A stretch of DNA of 64,000 nt from Rana temporaria (lineage: Eukaryota > Chordata > Amphibia > Anura > Ranidae), in the NCBI RefSeq assembly GCF_905171775.1, contig NC_053491.1:404574838-404638837 (forward strand). The letters are read 5' to 3'. Below the pieces are notes generated by a model. It ran no database searches. It was given only the letters and a program-made list of their open reading frames with translations, and was not told the DNA's origin. Below are positions 32,837-45,042 of the stretch, one piece after another (positions within the stretch are counted from its first letter, which is position 1; each line of letters begins with the position of its first letter). Position numbers and translations under genes: made by a program.

Positions 32837-34378
32837 TTCGAATAATAAAGGTGCCGTAACAGACTACTGGTTACCAACTGAGTCCTACTGGTCCAAACCA
32901 AGTCATAGTTGCACAGATCTAAACCATGTGCTTGTCTGTCATAATGTAAAATAATATTCCACATATTCTGGAAACCTGATTTCCTTCACAACATCCTACA
33001 TTTATTTGTCTTTTGATGCAGAATAATTTTTTAATCCTTTAAAGAAAATTCATTTTTTTCTAGGGGGAAGTTTTCTTCAGCATATATCCATCCATCCGTC
33101 CATAAATTCAGTCTATATCTCTTTCATAGGTAAAGAGTAATACAGCTCTTATCAATCACAAGTATATGGATTTCTGTGTTGTCTGTGGATACATTTCCAA
33201 GAAATCAGCTGGGGTCTTTAGGGAAATCAAAGAGTCAAAGGAATTGCGCATACAGCTACAGTGCCTCTTAGATCCTCTGTAAGAATCATTTTCAAAGGTG
33301 TTCAAACTTTCTACTGCCTGTACTTTGATGTCACAGGAGATGGATGGCGTCTCAGCTTAGACATATAGCAGACTTTGCAAACGGAGTACCTCTTTAACAT
33401 TGTACATCAATAATTCCTTGTGCAGATGTTGACATGTCTTGTAGACTTCAGTGCCAAGTCCTTGAAGAGACCGTACCTAGAGCCCTAAGCCAAGCATTGA
33501 AGAATTATTTTCCATTTTGTCTAATTTGCTAAATATTTTTTGGCATGTCAAGTCAGTTCATTGCATAACTGTACATGTTCACACAGCTGAAAACTTTTCA
33601 AAGTTGGCTTGTGAATATGAAGGAGTGCTGTTTCTTTACTTTGCTGGATAAGTTACAAGCATTTTGCAGAGGAGCTGTCCAAGTGCTGAAAAGAAGATCC
33701 TGTACTGTTCAGCACAAACAGCATAGATAGATATTCTTTGGCTACATCCAAAAAGACTAGTAAAATCCAAACATGCTGTGAATCGTAATTCTACTACACC
33801 TTGCTTTATTAAATCTTAATCTGCAGACATCTAACTACACATTTAATGTCATACTTTTATACATGCATATTCTATAATTTCTTCTTTTATTTATTTGATC
33901 CTTTTCATTATTATTCTCTTTTTTCCCCTTTGTCTGGACCCTTTGTCAAGGGTTAGACCCTTTGTCAAGTATTTATTGCTGCCTGTATCAGTGCTGGGCA
34001 TATTCACTAAGTGGGGAGAAATCTAAAAAACCAAAGTTACCACCATTGCAAATACGTCAGTGGGGACACCTGTTCTTTTAGAACCTCTGGTGTTTACTTT
34101 GTTCTCATGTTCTATTGCATCTAACAGACAGAAAGTCACTGAAATCACTTTGATGGCTTTTGCAGGAAAATTTAAGATTTCGGAAGTGGTGAAATTTTCC
34201 GAAAGCGGAAAATCTCAATTAAGCAAAGTTTGTTTAGATTTTTTTTTCTATTATATAGAATAGTAAAGAATTAGATCATTTTACTTAGTGCACTTTGTAG
34301 TTGTGTGGGGTTTGTTTTTGTTGTTTTTTTGTGTTTGACCCTTATTTGTGTAGTTATGCTACTTTTTTATTAAACTTA
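32837..34378. other. No gene; possibly conserved patch 33150-33700
   Basis: Largely unique. 33150-33700 is evenly composed with TAATTTGCTAAATATT words and no repeat signature, weakly suggestive of conserved non-coding DNA. 33880-33980 contains a short tandem duplication of CCTTTGTCAAG. Confidence 0.3.
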
Positions 34379-34499
34379 CGGTGTATACTCGAGTATAAGC
34401 CGACCCGAATATAAACCGAGGCACCTAATTTTACCACAAAAAAATGGGAAAACATATTGACTCGGGTATAAGCCTAGGGTGGGAAATGCAGCAGCTACT

Positions 34500-34855
34500 G
34501 GGTAAACAATGCCCATCTGCAGCCTCACTGTGCCCATTTGCACTCAAATTGTGCCCAGTTACAGTCTCACTATTCCCAGTTGCAGTCTCTCTGTTCCCAG
34601 TTGCAGTCTCATTGTTCCCAGTTGCTGTCTCTCACTGCTCCCAGTTGCAGTATCTCACTGTGCCCATATTCAGTCTCTCACTGTGCCCATATGCAGTCTC
34701 ACTGTGCCCACATATGCAGTCTCTCACTGTGCCCATATGCAGTCTCTCACTGTGCCCATATGCAGTCTCTCACTGTGCCCACATATGCAGTCTCTCAATG
34801 TGCCCACATATGCAGTCTCTCACTGTGCCCACATGTGCAGTCTCTCACAGTCAGC
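34500..34855. repeat. Minisatellite (TCTCACTGTGCCCATATGCAG-type)
   Basis: Units of about 16-25 bp around CTCACTGTGCCCATATGCAG. Left-most units use GTTCCCAGTTGCAGT, grading into CCCACATATGCAG on the right. Confidence 0.85.
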
Positions 34856-35199
34856 AGTAAAACAGTGTGTCTGCCGCTGTGTAATACATATGCAGCCGTA
34901 CCTTTCATTAGTAAAACAGCGTGTGTCTGCCGATGTATAATCCAGTCTGTTCGGCTGTCCATTGTAAGAAAGCCCCACCTCCTCCTCCTCGTCTGTCCAT
35001 AATAGAGGAACACTGGTACGATGCTGGGAAACTGTATCAGTGTTCTGCCTATCACAGAAAAGGAGGAGGCGGGGCTGTCATACAATGGACGGCCAAACAG
35101 ACTGGATTATACAGCGGCAGACACACGCTGTTTTACTAATGAAAAGATATGGCTGCATATGGATTACACAGCGGGAGACACATGTTGTTTTACTGCTGA
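34851..35199. repeat. Long imperfect palindrome, arms about 160 nt
   Basis: TCAGCAGTAA at 34851 pairs with TTACTGCTGA ending at 35199. Inner segments such as TGTCTGCCG / CGGCAGACA and GAACACTG / CAGTGTTC keep pairing to a loop near 35014-35036. Confidence 0.85.
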
Positions 35200-35280
35200 C
35201 TCGAGTATAGGCCGAGGGGGTAGTTTTTCAGTCTAAAAAATGGGCTGAAAAACTTGGCTTATACTCAAGTATATACAGTA

Positions 35281-36169
35281 CTTTTTATGCTGTTTTTCTT
35301 TTCCTTCTGTGAAAAAAATCTTAAAATAATGCGACTAGTGAAAGGTTGTTTTTATGGTACAAGAAGAGGTCCATGGTAGGAAAAAATAGTTTCCGTAACC
35401 CTCAAGAGTCATTAGAAGCCAATTTCTCCCTTACAACCACTAACCACTTCTTCTTTGGCAAAACAAATTAAAAATCTACAGATTTTCACTGAAGGGCAAT
35501 TCATTTTTCTTATCCCTATATTCCAGAAAGTGGTGATGAAGGTATTTGCCATGAACATATGTGTTGAGATCTTTTTTGACAGACAAAGTAGCACATGCTT
35601 GCAGCAAAGTCCCCAATTTCCCCATGCAGTACACCTTGTTAATACGACATAGAGAAGTCTGTATGATGAGGAATAGAGACCAGGTCAATATTGACCCATA
35701 TTCCAGCCTATGACTGGGCAGTGAAAGGAGGAGCAGCATGCTTCTTTCTCTCAAACTCCAGCCATGTTGTACACAGACTGCAAGAGGCTGATACCAAGTC
35801 AAATCCAGGTATTCAGTTTACTAATACTAAAAAAAAATGAGTTAAATGATCAATTAGTGATTACAATCCTTCATTCTTTTGGGTCTTTTATATCTGCCTG
35901 GAATTCAATTTTAACGAAATGTTTGCAGCGCTGCTATTATCTCTTTCCTGTCTTTTTGTGCTAATACCCAGCATCCAGTCTGCTTCTCCCCACTGCTGCT
36001 CCACATTGCCTGTCTGTTTTAAAGCCATCATGAATACAATGTTCTTTTTTTTTTTTTTGGGGAGGGAGAAGGGGGATGCAGAGATTTGCCAGAGCACATG
36101 CTCTGAGCACAATAAACCATGTGCAGTCTGCGCAGCAAAGAAATCTGCCTCCTAGTAATTAAAAGTGTC
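35281..36169. other. No gene seen
   Basis: Unclassified. A T-run at 36045-36058. No domain-bearing frame. Confidence 0.4.
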
Positions 36170-36490
36170 TAAGCGATCAGAAAACAACAGATCTCCGTGT
36201 TCTCTGGCACCTGATAAGGAAGAAGGGCTTCTTGGAGAGGCAGGTAGAATTTTCTTTTATTTCTTTCAATAGTTTTATTGCTTTCATCTTAGCTGATGAT
36301 CCAGCCAAATGTGTGTGTTAATTAAATGAAGCATAAGAGGAAAACTGATTGGAGGGTCGTGAGTGCCAAAAACATTTTCCTGTCTGGAGAAAGACTTGAC
36401 AGATCTCAACATTTTCCCGAATAGGCAGTCTGTGTAACTCCTTAGGTGCCATTCAGCTTTACTGATTTAATTTGGAACAGAATATGTTAT
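36170..36490. other. Candidate conserved non-coding block
   Basis: Unique, with TTAATTAAATGAAGC, AGTTTTATTGCTTTC and ACTGATTTAATTTGG words and balanced composition. No repeat termini. Judgement from composition only. Confidence 0.3.
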
Positions 36491-36524
36491 GTGAAGGAGC
36501 TGCTGAGAATATACACAACTGTAT

Positions 36525-36635
<111 letters not shown>

Positions 36636-36775
36636 CAGGGCTCAAAATTTCCAGTTTCTGAGCTACTAGCTAGACCTCAAGGGTTACTCGCCACCAGTTG
36701 CTCCGCCCAACCCCTACCCTGTCCTACCCTGCCCCTAAACATGCCCTCATATATTATCTCATGAAATTACACTTA

Positions 36776-37828
36776 TGTAGCGCTACCCCCGAAGGAGCCG
36801 CTGATTTGTTGTTGGGATCGGCATATTAAGTTACCTTGATGTGGCCCCGGGGTGTAGTTGTAGAAACAGGTAGTGAGCGAAAGTCCAGACAGTGAATAAA
36901 GGTTTTTCCAATGCTTTATTTCCTGGCCAACACAGCCAACATCAACATCAAATAGGAAGAAAAGGGTGATGAAGAGAAAGGGAGAACCTTGCAGTATCAG
37001 GCCTGGATATGAACCGATCAATCCTGCTCTCAGTAATATCAAATAGTGATTCATCGCCACTCTAGCCAGAGTGGGTGAAGTGCCCCCGGACAGACCCCTC
37101 TCACAAGCCTGGCAGCCGAGGTGTCACTTAGGATTCCTGGGAGAAACAGGTCTCTCTCACAGACCTGGCTCTAGGGCCTCTGCCACAGGCCAATTACTTT
37201 AAGTGAGCTAGTTGGATGAATGGAGCGAATTCTCCCAGTAGGTTTCAGAATAGGTCACCAGATGACAGCAAAGCGTACCTGTCAGCATTCCGGTCACCAG
37301 ATCCCCGATTGGTTCGTTCAAGCCCTGTTGGACAACCTGCTTCCGAGTTCTCCTCAAGCCGAACCCCCAATCGAACAGCACCCAGCCTGGGATCCTCTCA
37401 ATAGAACTGGGGACCCTTTTACCTCCGGATGAGGTTCTGTGTAGCTTGCAATTCTGGCCAGGTAGGCCGCGCCGGCAGGGTCCATGGATGCGCGCACCCT
37501 GAAGGTGGATGCCGCACCTGAAACCGGGACCCTGCGAAGATTTTTGAGCACATGACACCTGTCACAGATATACTCTCCCCCAGCATGCCCCGCAAGGGAA
37601 AAACTCCTCTGATTGGCTGCTGGGGAAAACTTGCTCTGCCAGAACCCCTCTGGCGTCAACTGCTGGCCAGGGATGGCACCGCACCCCTGGAGTACAGACT
37701 GACCCAGTGGACATTCCTGGAATGACAGAAAGTCCCATTTTAGTAAATTGCGAATGGGAGCAAACTAACTCTCCCATTCCCCACTAACTTTAGCGTAATG
37801 CCCATACTGAAATTAAGGGGGCGCTACA
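36776..37828. mobile_element. Solo LTR 2 (1053 bp)
   Basis: Begins TGTAGCGCTACCCCC and ends GGGGGCGCTACA, flanked by CTTA at 36772-36775 and 37829-37832. The ends resemble solo LTR 1 (TGTAGC..GCTACA), suggesting related elements. AATAAA occurs on both strands near 36895-36925, so orientation is unresolved. No internal genes follow. Confidence 0.75.
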
Positions 37829-37899
37829 CTTAAATGTTCTATGCAGAATTAAGTTATAAAAATATTAACAACAACTTTATCCATACCCAAATATGCAGC

Positions 37900-38310
37900 T
37901 TGCCCGTGTCCGCCAATGCAGCCCGTGTCCGCCAATGCACCCTGTGTCCGCCAATGCAGCTGTGTCCGCCAGTGCAGCCGTGTCTGCCAGTGCAGCCCGT
38001 GTCCGCCAATGCAGCCTATGTCCGCCAATGTGTCCCGGTCCTCAGTGCAGCATATGTCCCCAGTTCAGCCTGTGTCCCCAGTTCAGCCTGTGTCCCCAGT
38101 TTCAGCCTGTGTCCCCAGTTTCAGCCTGTGTCCCCAGTTTCAGCCTGTGTCCCCAGTTTCAGCATGTGTCCCCAGTTCAGCCTGTGTCCCCAGTTCAGTC
38201 TGTGTCCCCAGTTCAGCCTATGTCCCCAGTTTCAGCCTATGTCCCCAGTTTCAGCCTGTGTCCCCAGGTTCAGCCTGTGCCCCCCCCCCCCAGTTTCAGC
38301 CTGTGTTCCA
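37900..38310. repeat. Minisatellite, two unit types
   Basis: Units GTGTCCGCCAATGCAGCCC (about 18 bp) to 38035, then TGTCCCCAGTTTCAGCC (16-17 bp) to 38310, ending with a C14 run at 38280. Frames across it are artefacts. Confidence 0.85.
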
Positions 38311-38329
38311 GTGATCGTAGGGGGTGAGA

Positions 38330-38645
38330 GGGGAGAGCCGCCTGGCTAATTAGAGCGCTGGGGAACATGACAGCTTTCATTACAATTGATGTGTGTTTCC
38401 CCGCCGTGCGGCGCCATATACAGCCCCTTCCCCTTGTCCGGGGAACATTGATAGACAGATCACCATCCCAGGATTGGTGATCAAATGCCACCAAAAGAAA
38501 GCTCTATTTGTGGGAAAAAGGATGCAAATTTCATTTGGGTACAGCGTCGCACGACCGCGCAATTACCAGTTAAAGCGACGCAGTGCCAAATTTTAAAAAA
38601 GTTCTCTGGTCAGAAAGGGGGTAAAATCTTCCGGGGCTAAAGTAG
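38330..38645 (-). mobile_element. Partial TTAA-type element related to 24927-25915
   Basis: Read on the minus strand from TTAA (38646-38649): CTACTTTAGCCCCGGAAG, TTTGGCACTGCGTCGCTTTA, TTGCGCGGTCGTGCGACG, CAAATAGAGCTTTCTTTTGG. This is the same order as in 24927-25915, but diverged. The other end was not found; it may lie beyond the minisatellite. Confidence 0.7.
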
Positions 38646-38649
38646 TTAA

Positions 38650-39702
38650 AGGTCATAGAACAAGGGGTTATTGTCCCTTCTGCATTTGTCCTGTCCACTT
38701 GGCATGAAGGAGTGAGCTAGAGGTCCAGGGGTTTAGGAAAGGCAAGATTGAGTCGTTTGCCTGAGAGTGCATCATCCCCCATTGGGAAAGGATAAACTTA
38801 CTAGGGCCAGATGGCTTGGGAATACACGAAGAATAGTGGCACAGGATGAAAAACGGAGGCAAAGGTGAGCACAGCAGCACCCTCCCTATCACCCAAAATG
38901 GAATATTTCTATAAGTGTTTGACCACATACTTGGGACTCTCACCAAATAATAGTTGCTAATAATAATAATAGAGTTGCTGTTACCAAAGTTTTGGAGAAG
39001 TTTTTCGCATGTATGCCCCAAATTTTATTCCTTTGATGTTTTTAGCCAAGTTATAATTTAGTAAAGACACTAAAGTAAATGAGATTTGCCCCCAATTTTT
39101 GTGCATGAAAGACAGTGGTATGTAAAGTAAGCGTGATTGCTGTATGGCTGCAGGTATGTAGGAAGATGGATCCTGGGGGATGCCAGAGAAGGAACCAATG
39201 GAGGCCTATGACCTATTGGGACTTTGAGCAATGTGCCCCGAACAGTACACAACAGCACCCCTATAACAATAATGCTTAAAGTTAAAGGACCACTTAGGGA
39301 TTAAGATTTTGTAAGAGAACGTGTTGCTTTTTATTATTGCCAATGTCTGACCTGTTGTACTTTTCACAGGATATTGTGGATATTTGTAATCTGTTTCTAC
39401 AAAAGTTTTGGAAAGTTAAAGCCAAGTAACTTGGCTGACCTTATTATTGTCTCAATAAAGCAAAGTACTGCATTACAGAAAATGAAGAGTAAATTCAGTT
39501 AAGAGTGGAGTTGAGTTAACTGTGAAGTGTTTGGTACAAACTTTGTTGGCCACATGACAGGTGGTGGCTGGAGGAACAGAGCCACCCTCCTGGTGGTGAG
39601 TATATATGTTACCCTCAGGTAACATGTGTCTGGCTTAACGTGGGCTCCACATCTCCAGATAGACATTGTAAACTCTAAATTGAACCACAAATAAGACACA
39701 GT
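38650..39702. other. No gene seen
   Basis: Unclassified. A CTTAAAGTTAAAGGACCACT word at 39276 resembles the start of a TTAA-type element, but no partner end was seen. Confidence 0.4.
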
Positions 39703-39838
39703 GGGGGGGATTTACTGTTGCACCCAGAATCTGGTGCAGCTGTGCATGGTAGCCAATTAGCTTGTTCAATTAAGCTTTGGCAATAAAACCTGGAAGCTGA
39801 TTGGTTTCTATGCAGAGCTGCACCAGATTTTGTTATTT
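39703..39838. repeat. Degenerate copy of the 1668-2040 element
   Basis: GATTTACTGTTGCACCCAGA, GGTAGCCAATTAGCTTGTTC and GGAAGCTGATTGGTTTCTAT match the two outer parts of 1668-2040. Confidence 0.6.
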
Positions 39839-40155
39839 TAATGTTACTGGGTTTAGTAACACTTTAAAGTATGCTCGACTAATTTGTGTCTTATTAAGAA
39901 ATAGTACTCAGCCAATAACTGGGCAATCTCATGATAACAGTTAGTTCAGGATAGAAGTGGTGATGGGTCAGTGATGGTGGGTCAGTCTGTGATGGTAGTC
40001 TGGTAGGTTCCTATAGTGTACCAGTTGTGCTGCCTGGGTAGCAAGGTCCATAAAGACATGAATGAGCGAGTTGTGAAGAAACTTGACTGGCCTGCACAGA
40101 GTCCCGACTTCAACCCAAAATAACACCGTTTGGATGAATTAGAGTGGAGACTGAG

Positions 40156-40269
40156 AACCAGGCCTTCTCATCCACATCAGTGCCTAAGTGTGTCTATGGG
40201 AATGTTCGACCATTCTTCCAGAAGCACATTTGTGAGGTCAGGCACTGATGTGGATGAGAAGGCCTGGTT
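40156..40269. repeat. Perfect 30-bp inverted repeat in Tc1 debris
   Basis: AACCAGGCCTTCTCATCCAC.. at 40156-40185 and its exact reverse complement at 40240-40269, separated by 54 nt. It marks the junction of oppositely oriented transposase pieces. Confidence 0.95.
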
Positions 40270-40835
40270 GCAGTCTCTGCTCTAATTCAACCCAAAGGTG
40301 TTTTATCGGGTTGAGGTCAGTCAAGTTCCTTCACCCAAAACTCACTCATCCATGTCTTTATGGACCTTGTTTTGTGCACTGGTGCGCAGTCATGTTGGAA
40401 CATCCCCAAACTGTTCCCACAAAGTTGGGAGTGTGAAATTGTCCATAATGTCTTGGTATGTTGACACCTTAAGAGTTCCCTTTACTGGAACTAAGGGACT
40501 AAGCCCAACCCCTGAAAAACAACCCCACACCATAATCCCCACTGCACCAAATGATTTGGAGGGGTTTCCTAATACTTTTGGTTATATAGTATGTATAGTG
40601 TATAGAGTCCTGACCTCAACCTGATAGAACAACTTTGGGATGAATTAGAGCAGAGACTGTGAGTCAGGCCTTCTTGTCCAGAATCAGTGTCTGACCTCAC
40701 TAATGCCCTTCTGGAAGAATAGTCAAACATTCCCATAGACACACTCCTAAACCTTGTGAACAGCCTTCCCAGAAGAGTTGAAGCTGTTATAGCTGCAAAG
40801 GGTGGGCCAACTCAACATTGAACCCTACAGACTAA

Positions 40836-41241
40836 TCCCCCCATACACACGATCAGAAATTCCAACAGCAAAATTCTGCTGTGAGCTTTTAAACGCAAAT
40901 TTGTGTGTATGCTCCATCAGTCTTTTGCTGTCGGAATTTCCGGCAACAAAAGATTGAGAGCTGGTTCTCAAATTTTCAGACAGAAAAATCTGATCGTCTC
41001 TAGCAATTCCGACGCGCAAAATTTCCGATGCATGTTCGGAAACAATTTGAAGCGTGCTCGGAAGCACTGAACTTAATTTTCTCGGCTCGTCGTAGTTTTG
41101 TATGTCACTGTGTTCTTGATGGACGAAAGTTCAGAGAACTTTTGTGTGACCGTGTGTATGCAAGCCAAGCTTAAGTGGAATTCCGTCGGAAAAACCATCC
41201 AAGGTTTTTCCGAATGAAAATCTGAACGTGCGTATGCGGCA
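40836..41241. mobile_element. GTACACAC-type short element, family B copy 3
   Basis: Left TCCCCCCATACACACGATCA, right CGTGCGTATGCGGCA; flanks TAA and TTA. Interior AATTCCGACGCG and TGTGTATGC words as in 14022-14421. Inserted in the Tc1-like remnant. Confidence 0.75.
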
Positions 41242-41394
41242 TTAGACTGGGATGCCATTAAAGTTCATGTGCGTGTAAAGGCAAGTGTCCCAATACTTTT
41301 GGCAATATAGTGTAGATCTATACTACTTAGACGAAAAAAAGTACAAAAAAAACAAAAAACAAAAAAAAAAAAAAATACAAAACATGTTAAAAAA

Positions 41395-41460
41395 AATGGG
41401 AAGACTCGATGGACTATTTAGTCTTTTTTCTGCCGACACTTTTTTATGTTTCTATGTTAA
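41395..41460 (+). mobile_element. CR1-like LINE 3' tail fragment
   Basis: GACTCGATGGACTATTTAGT, then CTTTTTTCTG and ATGTTTCTATGTT, matches the minus-strand ends of the CR1-like copies at 28290 and 46551. An A-rich run (41330-41385) precedes it. Confidence 0.45.
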
Positions 41461-42029
41461 ATTCATGACGTGAAAGAGGCTGCAAAAGGTGCATAGGATG
41501 AAATATATAACATATCAGAGAGAGGAGTGAAGAACTTTAGAAAAAAGACAGAGCTGGTATCACAAAGCATTCAGTGCTGGATGAAAAAGGCAGCATACTT
41601 CCAAAGCATTTCCAGAGCATTTGGTCATAGTCTGGTGTCAGAGGGAGGTTATTGTTAGAACGATAAAGCATCACATATGGACACTTTCCACTTTCTGTTC
41701 CTACAGCCCTATGATGGGAACACAGACGGCATTACACTCTGTATTCTTTGTTCATAGTGCTGCAATGACGTTTGTCAAATTGTATCTAAAGCCAAAACTT
41801 TTTTAAGTGAACTGAATGATTTACCGGTAGTTTGCTGCAGCACTGTGTGCTATAAGTACTTATACACAGGGGGCATGCTTCTAAACACATCTGTATGATA
41901 GCTAATGTGCCCATGCCAATTCTCGCATTTACATCTGTATTGTAGAGTGGTGTTCAGGGGTGTAAAAAACAATGACCCAAACTTGTGTTTGGAGATGATT
42001 TTTGTATGTGTTTTTTTGACTATATGTTA
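41461..42029. other. No gene seen
   Basis: Unclassified. Confidence 0.4.
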
Positions 42030-42232
42030 TGCCGCATACACACGGTCGGAATTTCCGATATAAAAAGTCAGATGGAATTTTTTCATTGGGTATTCCAACG
42101 GGGTGTATGCCCCATCGGACTTTTTCCGTTGGAAATTCTGATGGTGTGTATGCAACACAGCTTGAGCGGAATTCCATCGAAAAAACCTGTTGGAGTTTAT
42201 TCCCGAGGAAAAAACGGTTGTGTGTATGCGGC
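42030..42232. mobile_element. GTACACAC-type short element, family B copy 4 (short)
   Basis: Ends TGCCGCATACACACGGTCGG and TTGTGTGTATGCGGCA; flanks TTA and TAA. Only 203 bp, an internally deleted form of family B. Confidence 0.8.
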
Positions 42233-42454
42233 ATAAGTGTTTGTGCTAATACTTACATGCATATAATGTAGAGCATTAATGCACTCAGTTAGAGCTGCCT
42301 GCCTCCAAGAAATAAAAGACGCTAAGAGCTAAAGCCACCTGACATCATTTGTTGCTAGAAGGCAGGCTGTACTATTGGCCGCGACCACTACCAACGTGTG
42401 GCAGTTATCAAATATTCACACAACAAACGCACCATTCTCATGAAGTGCCTGTTA

Positions 42455-42956
42455 GGCCGGGTACTCACGACCAAACATGTATGGTGAAAGCGGTCCGTCG
42501 GACCGTTTTCACCATACATGTCTGCCAGAGGGCTTCTGTACGATGGTTGTACACACCATCGTACAGAAGTCCGCGCGTAAACAATACGCGGGGCGTGTCC
42601 GCGGTGTCGCCGCGTCGATGACGCGGTGTCGCCGCGACAATGACGTGGCGACGTGGGCGGCCCGCCTTTAAAATGCTTCCACGCATGCGTCGAAGTCATT
42701 CGACGCATGCGAGGGACGGCGGGCGCCTGGACATGTACGGTAGGTCTGTACTGACGACCGTACATGTCCGAGCGGGCAGAATTCCAGCGGACTGTTTTAA
42801 AACAAGTCCAGGAATATTTGTCTGCTGGGAAAAGGCCCGGCGGGCAAATGTTTGCTGGAATTCGGCCCGCTCGCGCCCACACACGACCAAACATGTCTGC
42901 TGAAACTGGCCTGCGGACCAGTTTCAGCAGACATGTTTGGTCGTGAGTATGGGGCC
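42455..42956. mobile_element. GTACACAC-type short element, family C copy 2
   Basis: Ends GGCCGGGTACTCACGACC and GGTCGTGAGTATGGGGCC. The ends continue into long inverted arms (AAACATGT.., ACTGGTCCGC-type). Left flank TTA, right TCA. The 168-residue minus frame is not conserved in copy 1 and is rejected. Confidence 0.75.
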
Positions 42957-43204
42957 TCAGAATTGCTCTGTGGCTGTATTTTCCGCTCGTTTTCTTCTGG
43001 GGGTTTCCACCTCAGCCCCAGTTGAGACCACCTACACCGAACCACCATCAAACCCTACTTTTGGAGCTGATTCCAACTCATGGACTGCTTTTAAGTAGTC
43101 AATAATGTGCCCCTTTCCTTCTTCATTAGGGTAGAGTGCATAGTCAGTTATTAAACTCATCATTTATTTCATTACCTTGTAGTTCAACCCATGCATCCAA
43201 CTCC

Positions 43205-44127
43205 CAGTGTTGCCAACCTACCAGATTGAAATTTACTGGCACGACACCCGAAATTTACTGGCGCAGCCAAGTTTTTACTGGCATTTCACAAAAGTTACTA
43301 AATTACATTTTTAGGTGCAAATTTTAGTATTTAGGCTACAAACAAATACGCTAGGCAAATAGCAATGTGATTTAAGGTAGATATTAAGGTAAAAAAACAT
43401 ATGTTTGTTATTTTCGATATAATAAGGGCAAATTGTTTAGTCACATCACCCCCTGCCTTCATCCCCCTCTGCCACCTACACCCCCTGCCTTTACCCCCCT
43501 CTGCGGTGCCACAATCTCCCCTGCCTCCAATCTCCCCCATGCCCCCTGCCTCCAATCACCCCCTTCCTCCATCGTCCCCTGCCTCCATCCCCCTCTGTAG
43601 TGCCACCATCCATCCCCCTCTGCCTCCAATCTCCCCCTGCCTCCAATCTCCCCCTGCCTCCAATCACCCCCTGCCTTCATCCCCCTCTGCAGTGCCACCA
43701 ACAACCCCTGTCTCCATCCCCACCCTCTGCGATATCACCATCCCCCTCTGCGGTGCCACCAATCACCCCCTGCCACTAACGCCCCCTGTCTTCATTAACC
43801 CCCTGCCTCCATCGTCCCCTGCTTTCATCCCTCTCTGCGGTGCCACCAACAACCCCTGTCTCCACCCCCCACCCTCTTCGGTGCCACCATCCCCCTTTGC
43901 TGTGCCTCCAATCTCCCTCTGCCTCCAATCACCCTCTGCCTCCAATCTCCCTCTGCCTCCAATCACCCTCTGCCTTCAATCACCCCCTGTCTCCAATCTC
44001 CATGCGCAGAACCAATCTCGGCTATTTTTACTGGCACATTTCAGCAACCACGGACATTTACGAACGGGGGAAAAAAGTGCCAGTTTCTACGAACTGTCTG
44101 TAAAAATACGTACGGTTGGCAACACTG
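43205..44127. mobile_element. hAT-like element, 923 bp, with minisatellite
   Basis: Ends CAGTGTTGCCAACC and GGTTGGCAACACTG are inverted. A perfect 8-bp duplication CCAACTCC lies at 43197-43204 and 44128-44135. Further inverted words ATTTACTGGCAC / GTGCCAGT. No transposase; the centre is the minisatellite. Confidence 0.95.
43440..43995. repeat. CCCCCTGCCTCCAAT minisatellite
   Basis: Pyrimidine-rich units of about 15-16 bp (CCCCCTGCCTCCAATC, with CTCTGCGGTGCCACCA variants). It creates a 245-residue proline/serine frame that is not a gene. Confidence 0.9.
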
Positions 44128-44135
44128 CCAACTCC

Positions 44136-45042
44136 TGATGATTGGCTTAAGGCCATGAAACGCGTTGAGTGTTCATACAGGGATGCCAAGCTAAGCTTGT
44201 TCCAATAACCATAACTAAACCATCATGTTCATTGTCCTGTATCTATTATGTGAAACATTTGTTCATTATTTGCATATACTTGACTCTTTTTAAAACTTTC
44301 ATTGTTTGTAATAAATCATGTCTAGTAATCAATTATTTATTATTAAATGTATTATTATATCATTTATGTTGAATGATATTTTATGATTATATTTTGTATA
44401 TCATAAATGTTTCATTTTATTGTCTAATCATGTTTGCCTGAATTACTACCATGAACTACCCTTAGGGGATTGGTGATACCCAATTTATTCATATTCTATT
44501 TACATATTATTATATACATCTACATGCCTCATGTAAAGTCCCAATCCTATCCCCCAATTTGTTCATATATAACATGTATATAGTGTGTAATCAGCAGGCC
44601 CTGATGTGTACACGTTGGCTCTGAATGATCGAGTCATTTTGTCATTTCGAGTCATTCTGCGCACATGCACACAATGACCAGCCTTCAGTCACTCATAAAT
44701 TCAAGAATTAGCCGAAAGGCGGTTATTCTGTGCATGCACAGTGGCCAGTGACTGACTCGTTCATTCAAAACCTGTAAACATTATGGAGAAAGACATGGCC
44801 ATTCAAATTATACATAGGCAACAACGGCTCCTTCCACTGGCCATCAGAGTGGAACGCAACACCCAACCATGTATACAAGGAGCACTAGCCCTGCCCACAT
44901 CATTGCTAGGCTGAAGGTAGCGCAAGTCAACTATCATCCTTCATTGATGGGATGCAAGTAGTTAAGCTGCCTAATGTCCTAGCAACCAGTAGTGCACATG
45001 TGCACTCTATGCTTGTACGAATGTAAAGTTACAAAAAAGTTT
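44136..45042. other. No gene seen
   Basis: AT-rich to 44600, then unclassified DNA with GAGTCATTTTGTCATTTCGA-type repeats at 44630-44660. Confidence 0.4.

Larger units (their letters stand above)
34379..35278. mobile_element. TA-flanked (mariner-like) short element, 900 bp
   Basis: Ends CGGTGTATACTCGAGTATAA and, reverse-complemented, CTGTATATACTTGAGTATAA, flanked by TA at 34377-34378 and 35279-35280. Holds a minisatellite on the left and a long inverted repeat on the right. The proline/serine/cysteine-rich open frames across it come from the minisatellite. Confidence 0.8.
40028..41314. pseudogene. Rearranged Tc1-like transposon remnants
   Basis: Three pieces of a Tc1-type transposase. A plus-strand piece at 40030-40185. 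A minus-strand piece at about 40190-40560, whose translation has the GIMVWGCFSG motif and VLPTLWEQF-like TLPTLWEQFG. A plus-strand C-terminal piece at 40600-40825 followed by the 3' end CAATACTTTTGGCAATATAG at 41291-41310, ending in TA. Many stops and frame breaks, so non-functional. A short element is inserted at 40836-41241, and the host sequence resumes exactly after it. Confidence 0.75.

Noticed and set aside
34444..35002. Overlapping cysteine/proline/serine-rich frames in three phases
   Set aside because: A minisatellite whose unit lacks stops opens all frames at once; no coding signal.
37834..38349. Three overlapping 130-171-residue repetitive frames
   Set aside because: Generated by the TGTCCCCAGTTTCAGCC array.
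42388..42894. 168-residue minus-strand frame
   Set aside because: It lies in a family C element and is not conserved in the other copy.
43401..44138. 245-residue proline/serine-rich frame
   Set aside because: It reads through a minisatellite inside a hAT-like element with perfect duplication; not a mucin or collagen-like gene.
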